From Microtetraspora glauca (GTDB lineage: Bacteria > Actinomycetota > Actinomycetes > Streptomycetales > Streptomycetaceae): a stretch of DNA of 64,000 nucleotides. Positions within the stretch are counted from its first letter, which is position 1; every line of letters begins with the position of its first letter. The position numbers and the translations under genes are program-made. The stretch covers positions 4,226 to 68,225 of the forward strand of contig JOFO01000034.1 of the NCBI GenBank assembly GCA_000721275.1, read 5' to 3'. The notes under the pieces were generated by a model that was not told where the DNA came from, made no database searches, and saw only the letters and a list, made by a program, of their open reading frames with translations. Positions 17,686 through 25,318 of this stretch are shown piece by piece.

Positions 17686-18186
17686 ATGACCGCGCCGGAC
17701 CGTCTCGTCATCCGCACCGCCGTCCCGGACGACGCCGGGCCGCTGGGCCGGCTGGACCGGGCGACCTGGTCGCCGCTGCACGCGGTGGCGCCCGCGCCGG
17801 CGGAGCCGTACCCGCCGTTCTTCGACGAGCGGCACCGGCCGGAGGACCACCTCGTCGCCGAGCGCGACGGTGCCCTGCTGGGGTACGTGCGGGTGGGGCG
17901 GCCCACGCCGCTCCCGTCCAACGCGCACGTCCGGCAGATCCAGGGCCTCGCCGTCGCCGACGCGGCGCGGGGCCGGGGGGTGGGCCGGGCGCTGCTGCGG
18001 GCGGCCCTGGCGAAGGCGGCGGCCGACGGCGCCACCCGGATCACCCTGCGGGTCCTCGGCCACAACGGCCCGGCCCGCGCCCTCTACGAGGCGGAGGGCT
18101 TCACCGTCGAGGGGGTCCTGCCCGGCGAGTTCGTCCTCGACGGCGAGCCCGCCGACGACGTCCAGATGGGCCGCTCACTCCCTTAG
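17686..18186 (+). CDS. GNAT family N-acetyltransferase
   Basis: 166 residues. The acetyl-CoA site is VRQIQGLAVADAARGRGVGRALLRAAL (motif A, RGRGVG), followed by LRVLGHNGPARALYEAEGFTVEGVLPGEF (motif B). The start ATG at 17686 (MTAPDRLVIRTA) is preferred to an in-frame ATG three codons upstream. Acceptor substrate unknown. Its TAG stop shares four bases with the stop of the convergent TetR gene (TTAG, 18183-18186). Confidence 0.93.
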   Translation: MTAPDRLVIRTAVPDDAGPLGRLDRATWSPLHAVAPAPAEPYPPFFDERHRPEDHLVAERDGALLGYVRVGRPTPLPSNAHVRQIQGLAVADAARGRGVGRALLRAALAKAAADGATRITLRVLGHNGPARALYEAEGFTVEGVLPGEFVLDGEPADDVQMGRSLP

Positions 18187-18833
18187 CCGGCGGTCCACAG
18201 CGTCACCCCGCCCATCAGTTCGCGCAGGCAGCGCAGGGCGAGGGCGGCCGGGGAGCCGGGGCCCTCCACGGGGGCGTCGGACTCGGCCCAGCTCTCCAGC
18301 GCGACGCGGATCGCGTCGGTGGCCGCCGCCGCGGCCAGCCGCACCTCCAGCGGGTCGGCGTCCGGCCCGGCGAGCGCCGCCAGGACCTCGCGGAGCCGTT
18401 CCTCGGACTCCTGGTTGACCCGGTACCAGACCGCCCGCAGCGCCGGGTCCTCGGCCGAGGCGCGCAGCAGCCCCCGGGTCCAGCGCAGTCCCTCCGCGGC
18501 GGCCTCGTCCGCCGGGGTGAGGGAGGCGGCGATCGAGCCCTCCAGGGCGGCGGCCAGGGGGGTGCCGGGAGCGGTGGCGGCGAGCGATTCCCGCCACCGG
18601 TCGCCGCCGCCCGCGAGGAGCGGGGCGACCGCGTCCTGCTTGGAGCGGAAGTAGCGGTAGAAGGTGCGCAGCGCGACCCCGGACCGCTGGGCGATGGACT
18701 CGGCGGTGGTGCCGTCCGGCCCGTGCTCGGTGAAGAGCTCGGCCGCCGCGCGGGCGATGTCCAGCTGGGTGGCGGCCTTGCGGCGCTGGGTCAGGGAGGG
18801 CGTCGCGGGGGCGGGCTCGGATCGCTTGGTCAC
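18183..18833 (-). CDS. TetR family transcriptional regulator
   Basis: 216 residues. The N-terminal helix-turn-helix is RAAAELFTEHGPDGTTAESIAQRSGVALRTFYRYFRSKQD (residues about 22-62). The ligand domain follows without a recognisable class. The GTG start at 18833 (VTKRSEPAP) removes a non-coding-like extension. The gene is divergent from an SDR gene at 18953 and the gap holds the perfect inverted repeat GTGGCA-n5-TGCCAC, a likely operator, so the protein probably represses the SDR gene and itself. Confidence 0.93.
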   Translation of the reverse strand: MTKRSEPAPATPSLTQRRKAATQLDIARAAAELFTEHGPDGTTAESIAQRSGVALRTFYRYFRSKQDAVAPLLAGGGDRWRESLAATAPGTPLAAALEGSIAASLTPADEAAAEGLRWTRGLLRASAEDPALRAVWYRVNQESEERLREVLAALAGPDADPLEVRLAAAAATDAIRVALESWAESDAPVEGPGSPAALALRCLRELMGGVTLWTAG

Positions 18834-18879
18834 CGTACGAGGGTACGCCCCGGATGCCGGACCTGCATGACGTGCACTT

Positions 18880-18896
18880 GTGGCAAAACGTGCCAC
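18880..18896. promoter_or_regulatory. candidate TetR operator, GTGGCA-n5-TGCCAC
   Basis: A perfect 6-bp inverted repeat with a 5-base centre, in the 119-base gap between the divergent TetR and SDR genes. It lies 57 bases before the SDR start and 47 before the TetR start, where an operator for both would sit. Confidence 0.55.
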
Positions 18897-18952
18897 CAAG
18901 GCGTACGGTGGCAGCGATTCCGACAAGCGCCCGACACCGAGAGGCCGCCGCC

Positions 18953-19747
18953 ATGAACCAGCTCACCCGTTACGAGAACCGCCGCGCCCTGGTCACCGGC
19001 GGCGGCTCCGGCATCGGCCAGGCCACCGTCCTGCGCATGCTCGCCGAGGGCGGCCGGGTCGTCGCCGCCGACATCAGCGAGGACGGCCTGAAGGACACCG
19101 CCGCCAAGGCGGGCGACGCAGCCGGCCGCCTCACCACCGTGGTCGTGAACGTCGCCGACGAGGAGTCCGTCCGGGCCGGCGTCGCCGCCGCCGTCACCGC
19201 CCTCGGCGGCCTCGACGTGCTGGTCAACGCGGCCGGCGTGCTCCGCTCCTCGCACACCCACGAGACCAGCCTCGACGCCTTCGAGCAGGTGCTCCGGATC
19301 AACCTCACCGGCACCTTCCTCGTGATCCGCGAGGCGATCCCGGCACTCCTGGAGGGCGACGGCCCCGCCGTCGTGAACTTCTCCTCCACCTCGGCGGTGT
19401 TCGCCCACCCCTACATGGCGGCCTACGCGGCCAGCAAGGGCGGCATCCAGTCCATGACCCACGCCCTCGCCGCCGAGTACGCCAAGCAGGGCATCCGCTT
19501 CACCGCCGTCCAGCCCGGCTCCATCTCCTCCGGCATGACCGACGGCTCCGGCGCCAGCAAGCAGTCCATGGGCCCCGGCCTCCCCGCCGACGCCGACATG
19601 ACGCTCTTCATGAAGCTCGCCCCCGCCCTCGGCCAGGGCTTCGCCGGCCCCGAGACCGTCGCCGGCGTCGTCGCGATGCTCGCCTCCGAGGACGGCCGCT
19701 TCATCACCGGCACCGAGGTCCGCGTCGACGGCGGCACCCACTTCTGA
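18953..19747 (+). CDS. short-chain dehydrogenase/reductase (SDR)
   Basis: 264 residues, classical SDR. RALVTGGGSGIGQATVLRML is the NAD(P)-binding motif (about residues 12-30), VNAAGVL the NNAG-like motif, and YMAAYAASKGGIQ holds the catalytic Tyr-x-x-x-Lys. The C-terminal SMTDGSGASKQSMGP and VRVDGGTHF are typical ends. The ATG at 18953 is chosen over upstream in-frame ATGs, which would place the operator inside the coding region. Substrate unknown; the neighbouring TetR gene is the likely regulator. Confidence 0.95.
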   Translation: MNQLTRYENRRALVTGGGSGIGQATVLRMLAEGGRVVAADISEDGLKDTAAKAGDAAGRLTTVVVNVADEESVRAGVAAAVTALGGLDVLVNAAGVLRSSHTHETSLDAFEQVLRINLTGTFLVIREAIPALLEGDGPAVVNFSSTSAVFAHPYMAAYAASKGGIQSMTHALAAEYAKQGIRFTAVQPGSISSGMTDGSGASKQSMGPGLPADADMTLFMKLAPALGQGFAGPETVAGVVAMLASEDGRFITGTEVRVDGGTHF

Positions 19748-19801
19748 CCGGACCGCCCGCGGTTCGGGCCCCGCCCCGGCGACCCCGCCGGCCCCCGGCG
19801 G

Positions 19802-20326
19802 TCAGGGCCTGAACCGCTCCCACAGCCGGGGCAGCCGGGCCGCCAGGGCCTCCTCGTCCGCCAGGTCCAGCGGCACGCCCTCCGGCTCCCCGTCCGGCAT
19901 CACGAGCCCCAGGTCCGGCGTCTCCGTCCCGGTCAGCGTCTCGTACGCCTCGTCCGCCGCGAACCCCAGCTCCTCGCCGTCCCCGTCCAGCTCCGGATCG
20001 AACGCCTCCAGCAGCTCCGCCAGCTCGTCCGGATCGGCGACACCGCCCTCGTACACCTCCCGGCCCTGGCCGATCAGCCAGCAGCGGAAGGCGTCGAACC
20101 CCTCCTCGACGGCCCCCGCCCCGTCCAGCAGCACCACCGCCGCACCCCACACGTCCCAGTGGTACGCGCGGTTGAACCGGGCCTCGAAGTGGCGCGCGTA
20201 GTCCAGCACCGTCTCCGGATCCAGCCGGGTCAGCCGCTCCACGAGCAGATCCGCCTGCTCCTCGGCGTCGCCCTCGGCCTCCTCGCGGGTGGCGTCGATG
20301 ATCTCCCAGAACTCGGTCTCGTCCAT
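19802..20326 (-). CDS. DUF4240 domain protein
   Basis: 174 residues, acidic, cytosolic. FWEIIDATREEAEGDAEEQADLL, then YARHFEARFNRAYHWDVWGAAVVL and FRCWLIGQGREVYEGGVADPD are the family's hallmark segments. It looks like a small helical protein of unknown function, often near regulator or toxin-immunity genes, but here stands alone. The ATG at 20326 (MDETEFWEII) is preferred over the longer reading, which lacks a ribosome site. Divergent from the SDR at 20424. Confidence 0.9.
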   Translation of the reverse strand: MDETEFWEIIDATREEAEGDAEEQADLLVERLTRLDPETVLDYARHFEARFNRAYHWDVWGAAVVLLDGAGAVEEGFDAFRCWLIGQGREVYEGGVADPDELAELLEAFDPELDGDGEELGFAADEAYETLTGTETPDLGLVMPDGEPEGVPLDLADEEALAARLPRLWERFRP

Positions 20327-20423
20327 CACGCCACCAGCATCGGGTCTCCCCGCCCACGACGCACCCGGAAATCCGATTCCATCCAGACAGAAGATGTCGG
20401 GTATTCCTGCCAGCCTGGTCGGC

Positions 20424-21353
20424 ATGACCAACGAAACGAAGCCGCTGCACGGCCGGATCTGCCTGGTCGCCGGAGCCACCCGGGGGGCCGGACGGGCCAT
20501 CGCCGTCCAGCTCGGCACCGCCGGCGCCACCGTCTACGTCACCGGCCGCACCACCCGCGACAAGATCAGCGAGGTCGGCCGCGCCACCGAGACCATCGAG
20601 GAGACCGCCGAGCTGGTGACCGCCGCCGGCGGCGAGGGGATCGCCGTCCCCACCGACCACCTGGAGCCCGGGCAGGTCCGCGCCCTCGTCGACCGGATCG
20701 ACCGCGAGCGCGGCCGGCTCGACGTCCTCGTCAACGACGTCTGGGGCGGCGAACACCTCCTCGTCGACACCTTCGGCAAGCGGACCTGGGACATCGACCT
20801 CACCAGCGGCCTGCGGATGCTCGAACTCGGCGTCCGCACCCACCTCATCACCTCGCACACCGCCCTGCCGCTGCTCAACCGGCACCCCGGCGGCCTCGTC
20901 GTCGAGGTCACCGACGGCACCACCGCCTACAACGGCACCCACTACCGCGAGAACCTCTTCTACGACCTCGCCAAGAACGCCCCCCTCCGGATGGCCTTCG
21001 GCCTCGCGAAGGAACTCGCCGACAGCGGCGGCACCGCCGTCTCCGTCAGCCCGGGCTGGCTCCGCTCCGAGCAGATGCTCGCCCACTTCGGCGTCACCGA
21101 GGACAACTGGCGCGACGCGGTGAAGCAGCTCCCCGACTTCGCCGTCTCCGAATCACCGGTCTACGTGGGACGGGCCGTCGCCGCCCTCGCCGCCGACCCC
21201 GACCGCGCCCGCTGGAACGGACAGTCCCTCGACAGCGGACAGCTCGCCAGGGAGTACGGCTTCACCGACGCGGACGGCTCCCGCCCCGACTCCTGGGGCT
21301 TCATCCTGGCCAAGGAGTCCGACCCGGCCACCCGGGTCGAGGACTACCGGTAG
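20424..21353 (+). CDS. short-chain dehydrogenase/reductase (DHRS1-like)
   Basis: 309 residues. GRICLVAGATRGAGRAIAVQL is the cofactor site; LDVLVNDVWGGEHLL replaces the usual NNAG, a feature of this SDR subgroup. Y-x-x-x-K is recognised in YRENLFYDLAKNAPLRMA. The C-terminus (RVEDYR) is longer than in classical SDRs. Starts with ATG at 20424; the upstream 97 bases are probably its promoter region. Substrate unknown. Confidence 0.93.
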   Translation: MTNETKPLHGRICLVAGATRGAGRAIAVQLGTAGATVYVTGRTTRDKISEVGRATETIEETAELVTAAGGEGIAVPTDHLEPGQVRALVDRIDRERGRLDVLVNDVWGGEHLLVDTFGKRTWDIDLTSGLRMLELGVRTHLITSHTALPLLNRHPGGLVVEVTDGTTAYNGTHYRENLFYDLAKNAPLRMAFGLAKELADSGGTAVSVSPGWLRSEQMLAHFGVTEDNWRDAVKQLPDFAVSESPVYVGRAVAALAADPDRARWNGQSLDSGQLAREYGFTDADGSRPDSWGFILAKESDPATRVEDYR

Positions 21354-21578
21354 ACCGCGGACCGCTCACCGCCCGAAGGCGCCCGGTCCGTCAACCGGGG
21401 ACCCGGGAGACCGTCACCGGAACGTGTGATCGCCTCCTTCCGGGAATCCGCTCCACCGCTGGTCAGACGCCGACCCTCACCCGTTCGGAGCTGATCATGA
21501 GCGGCCTACGGTGCCGCCGCCGGACGCGTTCACCGCCTCCGGCGGAAGCGTTTCGACATCGGACCGGGAGCAGGACGC

Positions 21579-22361
21579 GTGACAGTGAGCGAGCAGCGGG
21601 TCGTCCCCGCGGAAGCGGCGGACGCCCCGCCGCGGGTCCTCCAGGGGATGACGGCCGTCGTCACCGGGGGCTCCGCCGGCCTGGGCCGGCACCTGGCGGA
21701 AGGATTCCTCGCCGCGGGTGCCCGGGTCGTCTGCGGAGCGCGCGCCGTGCGCGAGGCCGCCGACCTGGTGGCCGGGCACGAGGACCGGGCCGCGTTCGTC
21801 CCCACCGACGTGCGCGACCCCGCGTCGCTGCGCCGGCTGATGGACGAGACGGCCGAGCGCTTCGGCGGCATCGACATCGTCGTGGCGAACGCCGGGATCA
21901 CTCGCAACGGCCTCGTCACCCGCCTCGCCCCGGACGACTGGCGCGCGGTCATGAGCACCAACGTGGACGGCGTCTTCCACACCGTGCAGGCCGCGCTGCC
22001 GCACCTGCGGGCCGGCGGCACCGTGCTCACGGTCTCCTCGGCGATGGCGACCCGGGCCATGCCGGGGGCCGGCGCCTACGCCACCTCCAAAGCGGCCGTC
22101 GAGGCGTTCACCCGCTGCTGCGCGGTGGAGCTCGCCGGACGCGGCATCCGGGTCAACTGCCTGTCGCCCGGCGTGCTCGGCGTCGGCATGGGCGAGATCG
22201 TCGGCGCCGACGAACGGCTGCGCGCGCTCTACTGGCCGCGGATGCTCGCCGGCCGCGCCGGCACCGCGCGGGAAGCGGTCGACGCGGCCGTGTTCCTGGT
22301 CAGCCCGGCCGCCTCGTACGTCAACGGACACGTCTTCGAGGTCAACGGGGGGCTGATGTGA
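21579..22361 (+). CDS. short-chain dehydrogenase (FabG-like), first gene of a frameshifted operon
   Basis: 260 residues. MTAVVTGGSAGLGRHLAEGFL is the nucleotide motif; VVANAGITRNGLV, SSAMATRAMPGAGAYATSKAAVEA hold the NAG and Tyr/Lys active site; the protein ends VFEVNGGLM as FabG-like enzymes do. The GTG at 21579 has CAGGA four bases upstream and GGGAG eleven bases upstream. The downstream enoyl-CoA hydratase start (GTG, 22358) overlaps the stop, so translation of the operon is coupled. Likely reduces a beta-ketoacyl substrate in the same pathway as the next two genes. This gene itself is intact. Confidence 0.92.
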   Translation: MTVSEQRVVPAEAADAPPRVLQGMTAVVTGGSAGLGRHLAEGFLAAGARVVCGARAVREAADLVAGHEDRAAFVPTDVRDPASLRRLMDETAERFGGIDIVVANAGITRNGLVTRLAPDDWRAVMSTNVDGVFHTVQAALPHLRAGGTVLTVSSAMATRAMPGAGAYATSKAAVEAFTRCCAVELAGRGIRVNCLSPGVLGVGMGEIVGADERLRALYWPRMLAGRAGTAREAVDAAVFLVSPAASYVNGHVFEVNGGLM

Positions 22362-23115
22362 CGGTCCGGGTGACGTACGACGCGGACGTGGCCTGGCTGT
22401 ACCTCGACCGGCCCCCGCTGAACCTCTTCGACACGGCCCTCCAGCACGCCGCCGAGCGGGCCCTCCACGAGGTGGGCGCCCCGGACTGCGGGCCGTGGTG
22501 TTCACCGGAGCCCGCGAGCACTTCTCGGCCGGCGGCGACGTCAAGGAGATGGGCACGCTGACGGCCGATGCGGCCACCGCGTACGCGGAACGCATCAGCC
22601 GGCTCACCCGCGAGGTCGCCGCCCTGCCGGTGCCGGTGGTCGCCGCGGTGCGCGGGTACGCGCTCGGCGGCGGCTGCGAGCTGGCGCTCGCCGCCGACTT
22701 CCGGCTCTGCGCGCCCGACGCGCGCTTCGGACTGCCGGAGACCCCGCTCGGGCTCATCCCCGGGGCCGGCGGCACCCAGCGGCTGCCCCGCCTCGTCGGG
22801 ATTTCCCGGGCCAAGGACATCGTGTTCTCCGGACGGCAGGTCGACGCCGCCGAGGCCGGCCGGATCGGGCTGGTGGACCAGGTCGTGCCCGCCGCTGACC
22901 TTCCCGGCGCCGTCACACGGTGGCTGGCCCGCTACACCGCGCACCCCGGCCCGGCCGTCGCGGCCGCGAAGCAGGCGATCGACGCGTCCTGGGAGGGCCC
23001 GCTCACCGAGGGCCTCGACCTCGAACGCGCTCTGTTCGCACCGCTCCTCGCCCACGGCGAGCGCACCCGGCACTTCCAGGGCTTCCAGAAGGTCCCGGCC
23101 CCCACCCCCTCCTGA
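22358..23115 (+). pseudogene. enoyl-CoA hydratase/isomerase with a single-base frameshift
   Basis: Crotonase family. Frame 1 (22358 to about 22486) reads VTVRVTYDADVAWLYLDRPPLN, an ordinary start. The rest of the gene continues in another frame: VVFTGAREHFSAGGDVKEM (oxyanion segment), YALGGGCELALAADFRL and LPETPLGLIPGAGGTQRLP. Adding one base at about 22486 (GGAC[C]TGCGG) restores a continuous reading EVGAPDLRAVVFTG. So one base is missing, by mutation or by sequencing error. The reading with the frameshift ends soon after the shift. All active-site motifs are present in the second part. Confidence 0.8.
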
Positions 23116-23158
23116 CCCCCGCCGCCCCGCACCCCTCCTCCGACACGAGGCCCGACGC

Positions 23159-24284
23159 ATGCCGACCGCACCCTCCCCCCTCTCCTTCCCGTACGCCATC
23201 ACCGGCGCCCACACCACCCTCGGACCGGTGATCACCATGGACACCTGGGCCAAGCTCGCGCAGGTCCCCGACCGCCGCCGCCCCGGCGACGTGCTCGACG
23301 GCGCCTTCATCACCCGGCTCCTCGGCGTGGAGGGGGAAGAGCTGGGGACCGGACCAGTTCGCCACCCCCGAAGCCGTCGCCGCCACCGCCCGGGCCGCGC
23401 TCGACAGCGCCGGCCTCGACGCGCGCGACGTCACCGCCGTCGTGGTCGTCACCTGCAACCCGTACCAGACCCTCCTCGACCAGGACGCCTTCCGGCTGAT
23501 GCGGCTCCTGGGCATCGAGGACCACGTACCGCCCCTGCAACTCGGCGCGGGCTGTGCCGGCCTGGCGCGCGCCGCCGCGCTGGTGGCCGGTCTCGCCGCC
23601 GAGCGGGCGCTCGTCATCGCGTACAGCGTCCCCAGCCGGATCAGCTTCGACGCGGACGGCTCGATGCTCCCCGCGTACCTGGACAACGCCGTCCATCCGT
23701 ACGGGAAGAACCTCTGGGCGAGCCCGGCGCTGTTCTCCGACGCCGCGGCGGCGATGGTCCTGGAGCGGGACGAGGACGTCGACGGGCTGGTGCTGTACTC
23801 CCGCGACAGCCGGTCGTTCGGGGACGGCCCCGGCGTCGACGACCCGCTGATCCACTTCCTGGGCGGCGGCACCGAGTGCCCGTCCGGCGCACCCGGCTCC
23901 GCCGAACTGTCGTGCTTCGGCATGAACGCGCCCGAGATCGCCCGCTACTACAGCGGCGGAATGATGCTCAACCACGAGGCCCTGGAGGCCGCCCGCCCCG
24001 GATACCTCGACGGGGTGCGCCGCCTCTACACGCACCAGGCCAACCCGGAGCTGGTGGACGCGTTCCTGCGGCACACCGGCCTGCCGCCCGAGCGCGCCCC
24101 CAGCAACGTGCGCGCGCTCGGCAACACCGTCTCGCCGTCCACGCTGGCGCTCCTCCACGCCGACCGGGAACAGGGCGGCCTCGCGTACGGCGACCGGGTC
24201 TGCTTCTCCGTCGTCGGATCGGGTCCGGAACGCGGCGCCTTCCTCGCCCCGGTCCGTATCCCCGCCCTCGCCGGCACCCCCTGA
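23159..24284 (+). pseudogene. 3-oxoacyl-ACP synthase III-like protein with a single-base frameshift
   Basis: Thiolase-fold condensing enzyme of KAS III/HMG-CoA-synthase type. The start ATG at 23159 reads MPTAPSPLSFPYAITG and on to ITRLLGVEG, then leaves frame. After removing one G from the five-G run at 23332-23336 the frame reads VEGKSWGPDQFATPEAVAAT, continuing to VVVVTCNPYQT. Catalytic residues are kept: Cys in LGAGCAGLAR, His in YTHQANP, Asn in ALGNTVSP. So the enzyme could work if the frameshift is not real. It follows SDR and hydratase genes, the order expected for a small acyl-chain pathway. Confidence 0.8.
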
Positions 24285-24315
24285 CCGGGCGGCCGGGCGC
24301 GACGGCCCGGTGCGC

Positions 24316-25293
24316 TCACCGGTACCGCTCGGCCGCCGCGCGGGCCGCCTCGGCGAACCGCGCGCGCAGGGAGGCGGGGGCCACCACCTCCGCCTCCGGG
24401 CCCAGCCCGAAGAGCTGCCCGAAGGCGACCTCCTCGTTCTCCACCCGGAGCGTCGCCGTCACCCGGCCGTCCTCCTCCCGCACCGCGCCCGCCAGCGCCT
24501 CCTCCGCCGCCGCCCGGTCCGTCACGTACGGCAGCCGCCGTGCCCCCGCCTCCGTCAGCCGCACCACCACCTCGGCGCGCAGCAGCGAGCGCGCGAACTC
24601 CGCGGCGCGCTCCGCCCAGAAGACGTCCAGCGCGAACCCCGGATCGCGGTCGAACCGCTCCTCGCCCACCGCCACCGCCGTGAACCGGTCCACCCGGTAG
24701 GTGCGGAACGAACCGCCCGCGCGGGCGCACACGTACCAGACGCCCGCCTTCAGCACGAGCCCGTACGGCTCCAGCTCCCGCTCGACCTCCTCGCCGCCCC
24801 GCCGCCGGTAGCGCGCCGACAGCCGGCGGTCGTCCCAGACCGCCTCCGCCACCGCCGGCAGCAGCTCCGGCGTCTCCGGCTCCTGGTACCAGCCCGGCGC
24901 GTCCAGGTGGAAGCGGCGGGCCGCCGAACCCGGCGCGTCCGCCAGCGACGGCAGCAGCGCCGCCGACACCTTCAGCCGGGCCGCCGAGGCCGCGTCCTGG
25001 AGCCCCATGTCCCGCAGCGCGCCCGGCAGTCCGGACAGGAACAACGCCTCCGCCTCGTCCTTGGCGAGCCCGGTCAGCCGCGTGCGGTACCCGCCGACCA
25101 GCCGGTACCCGCCGGTCCTGCCCCGGTCCGCATACACGGGAACCCCCGCCTCCGAGAGGGCGAGGGCATCACGCGTGACGGTCCGCTCCGACACCTCCAG
25201 CTCGGCGGCGAGCTCGGCCGCCGTCATGGAGGCACGGTTCTGGAGCAGCAGGACCATCTTGATGAGTCGGGCGGCGCGCATGACTCCCATCAT
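24316..25293 (-). CDS. YafY-type WYL domain regulator
   Basis: 325 residues. N-terminal helix-turn-helix: RAARLIKMVLLLQNRASMTAAELAAELEVSERTVTRDALALSEAGVPV. A central WYL domain follows (WYVCARAGG, FRTYRVDRFTAVAV) and a C-terminal WCX-like segment. WYL proteins sense nucleic-acid or small ligands. Candidate starts are at 25293 (ATG, with AGAGG eight bases upstream) and 25281 (ATG, GGGAG only two bases away); I prefer the first. It begins 25 bases after the aceE stop on the same strand, so may be co-transcribed with it. Target unknown. Confidence 0.93.
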   Translation of the reverse strand: MMGVMRAARLIKMVLLLQNRASMTAAELAAELEVSERTVTRDALALSEAGVPVYADRGRTGGYRLVGGYRTRLTGLAKDEAEALFLSGLPGALRDMGLQDAASAARLKVSAALLPSLADAPGSAARRFHLDAPGWYQEPETPELLPAVAEAVWDDRRLSARYRRRGGEEVERELEPYGLVLKAGVWYVCARAGGSFRTYRVDRFTAVAVGEERFDRDPGFALDVFWAERAAEFARSLLRAEVVVRLTEAGARRLPYVTDRAAAEEALAGAVREEDGRVTATLRVENEEVAFGQLFGLGPEAEVVAPASLRARFAEAARAAAERYR

Positions 25294-25318
25294 GCGCGCC
25301 GCCTCTGACATCGGACCC

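Noticed and set aside
20159..22561. Long plus-strand frame through the two SDR genes
   Set aside because: Arg/Pro-rich translation in a different frame from two SDR proteins with full motifs; only the last 200 bases are real (start of the enoyl-CoA hydratase).
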